A DNA stretch of 64,000 nucleotides. Origin: Marsupella aquatica. Lineage: Eukaryota > Marchantiophyta. Of this stretch, positions 29,251 to 40,206 are shown one piece after another; within the stretch, counting starts at the first letter, position 1, and each line of letters opens with the position of its first letter. A program made the position numbers and the translations under genes. A model generated the notes under the pieces. The model was not told the DNA's origin, searched no databases, and saw nothing but the letters and a program-made list of their open reading frames with translations. Location of the stretch: positions 806,001-870,000 of the forward strand of contig OZ316899.1 of assembly GCA_973895155.1 (NCBI GenBank). The letters are read 5' to 3'.

Positions 29251-30060
29251 AATGACATGAGCAAATATAGGCATGTAGTATCTAAATTCTAAACCTTAAA
29301 CCCTAGACCTATGCCCGAGAGTGTTATTTGGCAACCTTGCATGCCCCGATATATACTCCAACATGTGAAATGTGAATACAGCTTAAGGAATGTAAACACT
29401 TCAGGAGTCCTTGGCATATATAGGAAAGATGTAATAAATGGGTGCAAGTATATATAAATGTACATACTTATTAGAGATTATCAAGCCTTTAAGTTGTACA
29501 TCAATTTAATGATGAGACTCACAACAAAAGAAGGCTTGTTAGGTCTCTAAATGTATTTCAAATCTAATATGTGAGTACCACTAGTCTTTATATATACTAC
29601 CATGCGTTTTGGATGACTAATCATACCCTAAACCCTAAAACATATACTAAACCATAAACCTCAAAATAGTCATATGTTGTTTATCATGTCATTTATCACT
29701 TTTGGTTTAAATGACTACTAACATTTTTAAACACTGATATTTGCATATTTGATTTATTAGTCATTAGTCACCGTCGTCTGAAATGACTTCCCATATGTGA
29801 AACACTGATATGACAGAGTTTTTGTTAATTGTGTCATTCACAAAGACTGTCCAAAATGACTACAACTCATGATTGTTGTCATTATAGCAGTCAAAATTAT
29901 TTGGCTCATTGGTTTAAATGACACTATTGCAAGTATTAGTCATTTTTTGCACCTCGTCATTTTGGACAGTCATTTCAATGTCATTTATGTCATGTCATTT
30001 ACATATTTTGTCATTTGAGCACATAAGTCATATGTGTCATAGTCATAAAAGGTCCCATTT
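29251..30060. repeat. AAATGAC/GTCATTT-rich region
   Basis: Non-coding and AT-rich. GTCAT and ATGAC words are very dense from 29680 to 30040, for example GTCATTTATGTCATGTCATTTAC near 29978 in both orientations. It resembles a subterminal transposon region with many binding sites for one protein. No terminus was found. Confidence 0.45.
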
Positions 30061-30920
30061 TCTACTATATGGAGTAAAACTGGTACAATTTAAAACTTTT
30101 TGTCACCACTTGAGAGTTTTTGGAAGCATCTGATCACCCCTTAACATATTTGAGCCTCAAAAGGAAGTTTTGGAAAGAAGTGAAGAAGTTGGGATTTCAG
30201 ACTGAAGAATCGCTTTTAGCTAAATCCGGAGAAAATCGCTTTTAGTGGGATTTTGGTTTGAGGATTCCGCACCAACTTTGCCGGATGATTGTGGATCGGC
30301 CCCATGTCGGTTGGAGGAGCTTTTGGTCTCGTTGGAAAGATTTTTGCAAGGCTACATGAAGAATTTCTTAAATCACAAAAATCAGAAACTTCAAAATATC
30401 CTAAACCAATTCTCCAAGGTTTTTTGGCATATGTTACTTAAATCATTTCCTATCTCTTTTCTCACCTCTTGAGCTTTCCCATGAGTTAGATAGAGTAGGA
30501 TATAGAGGGACATAGTTTAGTTTACCTTTAGGAATTAGATTTAGAGAGTCTTAGACTTATTTTACCTTTTAGGACCTTAAGTTTAGATGAGAAAAAGTTT
30601 TTAGGCTTCAAAACCTTTTGGCATCTCAAACCTTTTGAGGGAGCCTTACAAGTGGACTCCCAAGACCGTGATTCATTGGTTTTTCTTCAACATTGATTTT
30701 TGACCAAGTGTGGGTCTTTTTCTCATGCCAAATTGGACTTAGGAGAAAGAATTTAATGGAGAAGACTTGTACCACTCACATCAATTGAATTTCAAACATT
30801 TCATAGATCAAACTTAAGTATTCAAGTTTTTATGTTTGAATTAGTTGTAGGAAATAGAATTGAATGGATAACTAAGGTGTGCCTTTGAAATCTAATTGAA
30901 ATGGAAATTGTACCAACCTT
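30061..30920. other. Unassigned AT-rich DNA
   Basis: No coding region. The stretch 30160-30420 contains GAATCGCTTTTAGCTAAATCCGG and a second GAAAATCGCTTTTAG nearby, a short imperfect duplication. I see nothing else. Confidence 0.3.
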
Positions 30921-31339
30921 CATGACGTAAAACCTGTGAGTAGTGGGTAATACCGAAAACCTGAAATTATTGAAAAATTTGAACTTTTTACGGTGTTTAA
31001 ACCTGCTGTTGCTGTTAAAGTGCCAAGTGTAAACCTTATTCCGACTTAGTTACGAGTACTCTATTATGCGTTTACACGTATACGAGTTTACGGGTTTACA
31101 GGGTATTTAAGTTACGCCAATACGGGTTACAGCTTACGCCTTACGCGTTTAAGGAAAGTGCACGTTACGGCGCTACGGCTAACTTCGCAACGGGACTTAG
31201 CAATGGAACGGGGACTTCATGCCTTGATAGGAATCAAGCACAGAGTTCAGGCGCTCACTCCTGTTTTTTCACCACCCCTATTCACTTGCTCTTTCCCTTC
31301 GAAAGCAACCTTCGCAGCACACAAATCATCGTCGCAGCT
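30921..31339 (+). other. TTACG-rich leader upstream of accessory ORF B
   Basis: Within 200 bp the word TTACG or TACGG/TACGC recurs about a dozen times (30980-31180). It returns after the ORF at 33972-33999. The position is the same as that of the GACGCT motifs in element A: just before the accessory ORF and in the LTR-like DNA. Confidence 0.5.
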
Positions 31340-33612
31340 ATGGCGAACTTGAGTGCTGAGGAACAGTATCAAATTGAAGCTCTAGCAGTCTCAAAAGTAG
31401 TGGCAGCTCGTATACCACGAGCACCTGGTAGTCTTTCTAATTTACAAGACTCTTTACAACACTTCGGATTGGAGCGCTTGCTCAAGATTCCCTGGAATGT
31501 CAAGCTCGACTCCTACTTGCAGGATTTTGTGAAGGGGACTATCATTCCGATTGAATTCAGGCGAACGATTCAAGCTTGCCCCAGCCTGTGGACTGTTGAG
31601 AAAATTGCTTACGCCTTTGGATGCCCGTCAGAAGGAGAGGCGTTGTATTCCAAGAAACATGACTTATCTACTCCATACTTCTCAGGAACTCAAAATTCCA
31701 AGAATGGTTGGAACTTGTCCCAGTGTACTTATCCTGAATTGAGAGTGCTCATGGAATTTCTGGTACCCATTCTTCATCTGAAAAAGCCAACTCTCTGTCT
31801 TGTGGCCTTGGCTAACACTATTGTAGCTGCTCACAGTGGAGCTATAAAAGTAAATTGGACCCTACTTCTGTTTAATATAATGAAGGATCAAGTAAGGAGC
31901 TTGGAAGCAGGGAGGACCACTTGCTTATAGAATTAGCTCTCTCAGCTCTATTATGCCCATGACTGTTTACATCTTGAGGAAGAGACAGAGAGGGGGTTAC
32001 TCCTAATTGACCTGGGTATTGAAGAAGAAATTCCCATGGAAGACATTGTACATGTCACCCCACTGGATTCAAATGATCAGAACGTTGAGGAGAATGTTGA
32101 TGTTCCCATGGAGGATACTTCATTAGAAGTCCCTGGCCTACACATTCTCCTATGCATAGCAGGGAAGTCGTTTACCATCCAATGAGTGATGAGCATTCTC
32201 CCAATCAGACCATAGGTGCAGATCCACTAGAAGTTGAAGGAGTAAGGAGCATTCATCAACAAGACAATGTTGCTACACCAACTGATGCTACTCCTCATGT
32301 GACCACCAGGTCCACTCCTTCAAAAGCAGAGTTGAATCAGCAGCTCATTGATAAGTTGACATCTCTCCTCAGTTGCAGTGATGATGGACTATATGATGCT
32401 GTTAGTAATTTGAGAATGGAGGCTGTTAGTTTGAGATCACCATTTCATGATCAGCTAAGTCCTGTCAGAATGACCTCTCCCCCATGAGAACCAGCACCAA
32501 TGGAGTTTGTAATCTATACTCCTGCCCCTGTACAGCCCCCTTCCCTAGAAACAAGTGAACTTGTTCCTGTAGCAGGTAGTACCAGCTGTGTAGCCATTGT
32601 GGATGACTTGCTAGAAATGCTTCAGTGTGAACCTCGACAGATAGCATCCGTGGTCAGCAACTTGATCCAACAATGTCCAACTCCTAGTCCCACTCTTAGC
32701 CCAGATTCACGACCTTATAGTCCTGATTCCAACTACGAACCCACAGAAGGACCCACCTACACTCGGTCACAGTATGAGCACCCTTACGTCAGAGAGGATC
32801 TACCTGAAGACTCTGATCCACCCTTAGATGGTGAAACTTATAGATCTTATGATAATTCTCTTGAGTCATCCCCCAGACAGGGATTTGAAGATGTTGATAC
32901 TGCCTTAAGATCCAATCCAAACTTAGTAGCAGTTGTCACCTCATCTACTCAAACGCCCTGGAATGCCACCATTGAGAGTAGATACCCAAGACACCCAGAG
33001 TCCCAAGTGCACAGGTATGTGGAGACCTGTAAGATTATGCAGGCCAATAGACCACCGGTTGGAGAGTTCTGGAGATACTACTATCTCAAGAAGATAGAGG
33101 CCAGTTATATCTTTGACCTCAGGTGTTTTGGAACTTCCAGAGTGGAGATGGCACAATTTGATGAGTTCTGGACTGACTCTCTCTACTTCCGGCCTATTCT
33201 TGCTGTGATGCTACTTCAGGGTGATGTAGAGGTGGAGGATCCAGATTTAGTTCTGGCATATTTTGGGAATTTTGTAGCTTATGCCCTAGATTTTGTGGTT
33301 TCTTTTCTCATGCAGAGTAAGAAATCTACTTCTCCCCAGAATGCTTACCTCCCTCGAGAACTCAAGGTTACCCTTGTTTCAACCAGCTCAATTGCTGAGA
33401 AACAGAGGATCTGGAACAATGTCACCTCTCAAACTCTGGCCAGCTTCAACCGGTATTTCAGAGATGTCAAATGGAGGCTTCAACCTTTCTTTTCCAGGAT
33501 GCTAAACTCTGATGAATTCCTATACCATTATCCCCAAGTATATGCTGCTACTTGTAATAACTATGATGTGATTGGGATATATAGAGAAGCTCTTCGAATA
33601 GACATATTCTAA
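31340..33612 (+). pseudogene. Element B accessory protein, related to the one in element A
   Basis: The frame opens with an ATG at 31340 (MANLSAEEQYQ). Its first domain parallels element A's accessory protein block by block: GLERLLKIPWN, PSLWTVEKIAYAFGCPSEGEAL, NGWNLSQC, LMEFLVPILHL, KVNWTLLLFNIMKDQV. Stops at 31928-31930 and nearby, and at 32485, break it. The second open part (32500-33612, 370 aa) has a Ser/Pro-rich linker (TPSPTLSPDSRPYSPDS) and a C-terminal helical domain (RPPVGEFWRYYYLKKIEASY, FVAYALDFVVSFLMQS), analogous to A's C-terminal FEIWCWVYMLRRAQ region. No gag-pol is present upstream, so only the 3' end of the element remains. Confidence 0.7.
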
Positions 33613-35240
33613 GGAAGAGAATGCCCCTGATGTATCCTGAAAGGCAACTGAGATGCCTACCCTACTCTCGAGGATCCCCATGCCAGGCTGAACTAATGGA
33701 AGTTACACAGAATCAAACTGTCACAGCAGTGGAGCTACTCGAACCAGATGATATCCAACAACAAGCTTGAGGAGTAGTCTAAGTGTTTTTAGTTAGTTTT
33801 AAGAATAGTGCATCTTTTCCTATTTTTCAAAATGTGTTATAGAGCTTTAAAAGCTATGAAACTTCTTTAGTATATAGTCTGTACCTAGGAAAGTCTGCTG
33901 GCAAAATCTCAGAGTTTTCTGACTTATAGTTAAGAAGTTAAAAATAGTTGAATTTGATAAGGTTTTAGTTGTACCGCAATTACGGATTACGGCTTACGTT
34001 TTTATGCTTTTATGGCTTCTTACTTAGCCATTTTCCGGCTTTTCACTTACTGAATTGTTGTTTTGACTTTTTGAGGAGGATGAAGAGGCATGTATCTTCG
34101 ACCCTATCACCTCTTACTCTGTAGATTTTTACTATAAGACCCCTCTACCACTAGTGTAGTTTATGGTCAAGTTATGCATTTTTGCCTCTTCTTTGTGTTA
34201 AACTAGTTGATCATGAATCTATGAGTTCGAGATCAGGTTTAATATTTGGAGAGACTTACCTCCCTCTTGTGTTTCTATCTCTGATTAATAACACAGGAAG
34301 TAAAATTCCTTTCGTGCAAATTTTTGGAGTTGTGATGATAGATTCCTTATTGGTGACTCATTGCAATCTCTTGAGTTCTTAGAGTTAACTCATTGAGTTT
34401 AAGCCTTATTGAAATTGATGGATTTTCTTTCATGTTGCTTAGTACCATCTAAATGTTGAAGTAGTCACTCTTTTAGATCTTGTCTGAGTACCACTTAGAA
34501 AGAATAGACAAGACGTGTTGACGGCACTTTAAAAGAGTACTCTAGTAAGCATTTTAGACCTGAAAAGCAATATGGATTTGAATCCTTAAGTCTTTTTCAT
34601 TTTGACTTATGTTTAAGGAGTGACCTTGGTCTATTCCAGACTCCCTTAGCATACTCTAAGATATTTTCCCTTGTGTTTTGTTAATCATTCCCTTTTCATT
34701 AATTTATGGTTATACAATGCTGAGTTACCATTAAAAACTACTCACCGTTGTGGAGCGATCTTCAAAATATCTTAGTAAAGTAATCAAACTTGATTATTAT
34801 GTGTGGAAAACATTTTAAGTCTATTATTGTTGTTTAAATCTATCAAACCAACCCCATCTTGTTCTTTACGGGAATGAATACCGAGTTTAAAAACCAATAA
34901 GTGTGTTTTTGGTTCTTCATAACAAACTACAAAACCGATCACTACTAAGTGTATAAGGAAGTTAGAGGGAAGAGAAAACCTTTCAATCTATCGAGAAGAA
35001 GCCAAACCTAAGGAAATTCATTTCAGCATTTGTGACATAATAATCGTTTCTGGATTATATAAGGAAAAACAGCAAAGAAATTGCTTGAAGATTTCAAACA
35101 CCACAAAACCTTAGTAAATCGCTTTGTTTATTCTTTACGGGACCGAATCTTGGTATTTAAGGATAGAATTACATACATATTTATTATTCCACTTACCACA
35201 TTCCCGATGCAACAAGTTTTGCATATTGGAAGTCATTAGC
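33613..35240 (+). repeat. LTR-like DNA of element B
   Basis: Non-coding DNA after the accessory ORF. GTGTTGACGGCACTTTAAA near 34516 matches GTTGACGGCATTTTAAA inside element A's LTR (near 4032), indicating related LTRs. A short internal duplication, TTCTTTACGGGA, occurs near 34861 and 35133. LTR limits and a target duplication were not resolved. Confidence 0.5.
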
Positions 35241-35247
35241 TGATAGG

Positions 35248-36459
35248 GTGGCAGACCCAAATGATTCCTTCACCTTTGATAGGACAGGTTTGACCAGGTG
35301 GAGTATACTAGCCACTTTGCCCTATTGGTCTGAGTTGAAGATCCGTCATCTCTTAGAGATAGAGGGAAATGTGGGGAAGGCTTTGATAAAGCATTTTTAT
35401 GGGGAGAAGGACACTAATTTTAGGGAGGCATGCGAGGAGATGGAAATGCATCCAGATGTTTGGGTGACAATTGATTCTATCACAGGTGTGGAGAATCGTC
35501 CTTCTGCTCCTTGGGTGTTGAGTGTTGGCCAAAGACGTGAATTTTGGAACCGTATAGGAGAGATGTGGTTTCCTACAGGCTATGGTGCCAACCTTCATAA
35601 AGTTTTTGGGATGGAGGACAATCACAAGTGGTCACAATATCTGAAGACACATGACTATCATCGCCTATTGCAACATATATTGCCAGTGGCAATTATAGGT
35701 ATAGGGAGTGAAGAAGTGCAAGATGCTATCTGGTCATTGGGTTGTTTGTTGAGATGGATATGCTCAAAGGAGATATATGTAGAAGAGATCCCTGGGATGG
35801 AGGTATTGACAGCTGAGGTGGTATGCAAGTTGGAGAAAGCCCTCCCTCCTTCCTTCTTTGATTGTCAAGCTCATTCACTTGTGCATCTTGTGCGGGAGGT
35901 TGCCATTGCTGGTCCAGTGCATTGTAGATGGATGTATTGGCTTGAGCATTACATGGCAGTGTTGAAGGCTTATGTACGTAACCGTGCATGGGTGGAAGGA
36001 AGCATAGCTACAGGATACTTGGCAGCAGAGAGTATGTTTTATTGTAGTAACATCTTGGCCACCATTGATCCTATTTGTCCACATACTTGGATGGAGGAGA
36101 GAGAAGAGGAGGAGGACCGTTTAACAGGTGCCACAAAAACACGCATGTTGACATCAAAAGAGTGGTCATAGTTGACAACATTTATGTTGAGTAATAGTAA
36201 TATCATGGATAAATGGAGAGAGTTTTATGATAATGCCAAGAGAACAAGTCAAAGGGCAAGAATTTTTCCTAAGATGCATGAGTATATGAAGCAAAAGCTG
36301 CTTGAGTTGGATGACATGGTGACACAAGGAGAAGATGTGTCCCACTTTCCTACTATCACAGATGACGTCCGGACCATTGTTCATGGCCCTTTGAGAGTGG
36401 TGACATCCAAGACGGCTATGTGGACACAAGGGAGACACTTCAGGTCCACTAGTACCTAA
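35248..36459 (+). pseudogene. Second tnp2-type transposase fragment (DUF4218-like region)
   Basis: 35248-36171 (307 aa) covers the distal part of a tnp2 transposase: FGMEDNHKWSQYLKTHDYHRLLQHILPV, then a DUF4218-like block LPPSFFDCQAHSLVHLVREVAIAGPVHCRWMY (in segments) and EHYMAVLKAYVRN. It parallels 2590-2940 of the first transposase but is well diverged, so it is a different CACTA family. The next frame (36172-36459) includes KWREFYDNAKRTSQRARIFPK. The catalytic N-terminal half is absent. Its upstream side abuts the element B remnant. Confidence 0.8.
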
Positions 36460-36684
36460 CCTTTCTTCCTCTATTCATGTAGACCATATTTTGATTAGTT
36501 ATTTCTATTGTTTAAAAAATTTCTATTATCATTAATGACATCCATAACTGTAATGTTGGCTTCTATATTTATGCCATGGGTCATGCGGGTTTTGGCTAGT
36601 TAGGGATGGGTGTCATATTTTGAGGATTATTACATTAATGATGTCTTTTGTGTAATAAAAATTTGTGGGTTTTGTTAATTTCAG

Positions 36685-37170
36685 GGTTTCTTCCCTTGAT
36701 GAGAAGAGGGGTCGTACTTTTGATTGTGGAGTTCAAGGGGAATTTTCTCAGACTCCCAAAGCAGCCACCATGATAGGAACATTGTTAGAGATGTTGTGCC
36801 ACAATATGGGAAGATAGAGGAGATCTTGGTGGTATCATATGACAACCATTCAAAGTTTGAGGAATATGTCTTCAAGTGCAAGTGGTTCAAAGTGAACCTT
36901 GTTGGTCAAAATTGCACTGTACTTCAAGATGAGAGTGGGTTTACACGGTTGAAGACAAGTGCCACTAGTGTTCAAGCATCTCATTGACAAACATTAGAAC
37001 CATTTGCTTTCCCATCACACTTGGAGCAATGTTTCTACATTCCATACCCCTTAGATCCAGAGTGGTCAATTGTCATCACCTATGTGCCACGTTCTTGTTC
37101 CATTGTTTCTGAGAAGCCAAATGTTATTGTATCAGACCTAGATGACCTTGAGGCCGATGAGGACCAAGTG
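36685..37170 (+). pseudogene. Second tnp2 transposase, DUF4216-like exon
   Basis: After a probable intron (acceptor TTAATTTCAG near 36684) the frames read PQYGKIEEILVVSYD, EEYVFKCKWFKVN and, after an in-frame stop near 36985, LEQCFYIPYPLDPEWSIVITYVP. These match the DUF4216 pattern that closes tnp2 proteins. The tail is acidic (SDLDDLEADEDQV). Confidence 0.7.
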
Positions 37171-38082
37171 TGAGGGACATATTTATATGCACTTGGGTCC
37201 AGCCTAGACATTTGTTCATGTTATATTTGATTTGTTCATGTTTGGTAATAAAAAAAGAAGTATTGTCTATATTTATATTTGCTGTTCACTTTTAAATGAG
37301 TCATACTCATGACATATGTATTGTATTGTTTTATTGTGATCGCTTGTGAATTTTACATGCAACTTTTGATCTAACCTCTGTTGCTCAATTGTCACCCTAG
37401 TGTTTCCCTCCTCCATGGTACGTCTGTCCCTCCTCCTCTTCCCTTCCTCTTCCATTGTACTCCCTCCCTTTTCCATCCTTCATTGTACCTCCCTCCATCC
37501 TCCCTTCCTCTTCCCTCTTGCCCCCTCCATATATTGTACCATCCACCCTCTTCATTCTCTCACCTCATAATAATCTTAATTTTTAGTTTGCAAACAATTT
37601 GCAAAGCTCATAACATCTCACCAGACTTGCAATATCTATGAACCTGCTCATTTCTCAATTTTCCCATACGATATGCTTTGCAATGTTGTGATGGAAAATG
37701 TATCACAACTTTCATATTTTCAACGTTTCGCAAACCTCCCATCCTCCAACCTTCTTAAACTTGTCAAACAACTACTCTCGCAAACAATTTTCAATCCAAA
37801 CTTCTTTGCAAATATTTATATCAATTGGTTTTGGAGTTGGCGAGCAATTTCGGCGTCTTCAAAAGTCGCCTTTCCATTTGGCGTGTTTTGGTACAACTTG
37901 CAAACTCACGTACTTTGCAACTTATTAGCAATATAACGCGCTTCAAATATTATATTTGCAATAGGGATAGAATCGCAAAATGCGATTTGGGTTGATTTGA
38001 AAAGTATGCCAAGAGCCGCCCATAAAAAATGCAAGAGCGTCAACAAAAAGACCTTCGCAAAAGTGTCAAATATGTTGTAGTG
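37171..38082 (+). repeat. 3' subterminal region of second CACTA element, TGCAA/GCAAA motif array
   Basis: 37390-37560 is a pyrimidine-rich tract (TCCCTCC type). From 37588 to 38065 the words TTGCAA, GCAAAC and CGCAAA recur at least 14 times, for example TTGCAAACAATTTGCAAAG near 37588 and ATCGCAAAATGCGATTTGG near 37971. Dense short repeats next to a terminus are the hallmark of En/Spm subterminal protein-binding arrays. The element ends with TTGTAGTG. Confidence 0.7.
38075..38082 (+). repeat. CACTA 3' terminus TTGTAGTG
   Basis: This is the inverse of the diagnostic CACTACAA end. DNA homologous to the chromovirus LTR begins immediately after it, so the boundary is real. The next three bases (GTT) are the probable target duplication; the 5' copy was not found. 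Confidence 0.75.
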
Positions 38083-38711
38083 GTTCAGTCTCTCAAGGGA
38101 GCTTGCGTTGGGGAGGCAAGGCCAAGTAGGCATGGAGGTTGAGTTCCAAGGGCACTTGGCCCCTAGACCATCAGCAGAGCGAGAACCATGAGTTGGTTGC
38201 TAAAGGCGGGGTCATTCTGGTCCCGGCATATTGAGACAGTCTTGGGACAAGCTTTAGAACAAGCTACGCTAAATTGGGCCATGAGCATGTCTTGGGGGCA
38301 GGGCGGTCAGTTGGTGATGGATAGGTACAAGAGGGAACCCAGGCTGCGCCCAAGGAAGGAGCTATTTTGGACGAACAATGGGCGTCGGTTCTGGTTCCGG
38401 CTTATGGCATCGGGAGGACCTATTGTTGATCTACTTACCAATGTCTGTTGAGCTTGAGTTAGGATGCTAGACTTGGGAGATCTAGATCCTGAAGGGTTAT
38501 TTACCAAGATGCTTGGTTTCTTGTGCAGATAGTGAGGACCATTGAGTTGCGGTCGTGTTGGAGAGCAAGTGCGGGTTCGTATAGGAGGGGCCGCTGGTGG
38601 TGCAAGGGGCACAAGGTTGTTTGCTCAAGGTATTTTGTGGAGGCTTTCAGGCACCAGGGGCACTTAGGCATGGGTGTTGGTATTGGTGAGGGCGCTGGGT
38701 GGCAAGGTCCA
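38083..38711 (+). repeat. Partial chromovirus LTR (E-type), + strand
   Basis: Homologous in inverted orientation to about 44386-45010 of the E LTR (for example GGGAGCTTGCGTTGGGGAGG, and a shared ATGGATAGGTAC). It ends at the same CAAGGTCCA terminus. The first 200 bp of the LTR are missing because the CACTA element lies there. Confidence 0.75.
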
Positions 38712-39051
38712 CCACTAAATTGAAACTGACTTCGAGTTACAATCTGGAAGGCAATGGGAAATCTGAAAGAGGGCACATTCAGATTGTGAGCGCTTTGGCA
38801 AAGGCTTGCAATGGAGATTTGGGCAGGTGGTCAAGCCTTCTTCCACTTGCTCTGTTTGCTGATGGGATGACTTGTAGCTTAGTGATTGGATACGTTCCGA
38901 CTGAGCTACTTACTAGGCACTTACCAATGATGTCACATGAAGAAGATGTTTGTGGCTGGCGACTGGTTGGTTGGGAAGACAAAGTTTTGAGAGAGGAGTT
39001 GTTGGCCCAAAGGATTGAACACTTCAATTTGTTACCTGCTAAGATTGAGGT
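38712..39051 (+). pseudogene. Integrase of gypsy element D, first piece
   Basis: The frame includes TKLKLTSSYNLEGNGKSERGH (catalytic Glu in SERGH), LLPLALFADGMTCS and EELLAQRIEHFNLLPAKIE, the C-terminal half of a Ty3/gypsy integrase core. The upstream part is cut by the E-type LTR fragment. At GAGGT (39047-39051) it is interrupted by element C. The frame continues at 44180 with the spacing normal for this family. Confidence 0.75.
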
Positions 39052-40206
39052 TGTCGTCGGGGTGGACCACAGGGAAGCAACAAACCCAACCCAGGATTAT
39101 GTATCAAGACCAGTCTTCTCCCTTGATGAGTGTTGTGCTTGACTTAAGATGAGCAAACTAACTTGGTACACTAGCTAACAATCCTCTTTCGAGTGAACCC
39201 CTCTATAGTCCTGGGTTACTAGGCTTCACACCAACATAGACTTATTACCACTAATATTTCCTACGACCCTTGCACTACTACTATTGCATGGAAAGCCCCT
39301 CGAAGATTCAAAGGACTTACCCACCATTGATCAAAAAGTGGTACCAAGGCACAGATTAGAAGGCATGGCTATGCACAGTTCTTGTGGTCCTAACCTTTGA
39401 TTTCAGAACCCTTTTTACAGGCTTCCGCACCCGATGTCCTATCATGATGGTATCCGGACCAAGTATAGGGCGGTGAGTTTGGCCTGGGTTTCTCCTGGGC
39501 GTCCACTCAGAGCACTCTACATCATCCAAACCTCCACCGGGTACCTCTCCACTTTGACCACGGGGTCACGAGACAACACTCAATAGCAGAGGTGAGCTTT
39601 CCGGCAGTATCCAAACCACTCGGGGGATAGGGAAAAAGGGGAGGCTACCTCTTTTCCCCTTAGCTACCCTCGGACAGCGCGTACTCTACCCGATGCAATC
39701 TATAAAAGGCCTTCATCCGATGGGTGATTCCATAGGACATAGACAAGAGACAAAGCATAGGGTTTAATTTCCAGCTAGACCCCTAAGCTCACTTTGACAT
39801 TACAGCTCTTCATCCTTACTCTTGTTATAGGCGAGACACATAGCCATAAAATGGTCTAGCTCATCCGACCTTGACACTGGTTTGGACAGTCTGCAATATA
39901 GGGGGAAATAGCCTCCTATTGTCACTATCATTAGTATCCAAACCTTACTTCCTCAACGACAATCTCCATTGGGAATTCAACAAGAACTGACTTATCAGAA
40001 TGAGAAAAGAACATTGCACATTAACGCGGTTCTACTTGCAAGAATGCATGCCATGTAATTGAATAATGTTCCCCCCTCTCCACTTCAGTCTAGGGGTTTA
40101 AATACTTTACAATTGGTCCTAAGAATGGGGCAATGGCCACCTTGATCCTCACGGGCTATTTCCTCTTCCTAACCTAGTTCTATTTGCCGATCCTTCAACC
40201 TTCTTC
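39052..40206 (-). other. Element C 3' region (LTR-like)
   Basis: Non-coding. On the minus strand a TATA-like GTATTTAAACCCC (near 40100) precedes about 1 kb of sequence to the element end, the layout of an LTR. No direct-repeat partner was found. Confidence 0.4.

Noticed and set aside
30930-30945. GTGAGTAGTG as 3' end of the first CACTA element
   Set aside because: Only a partial match, no change of sequence character at the site and no target duplication.
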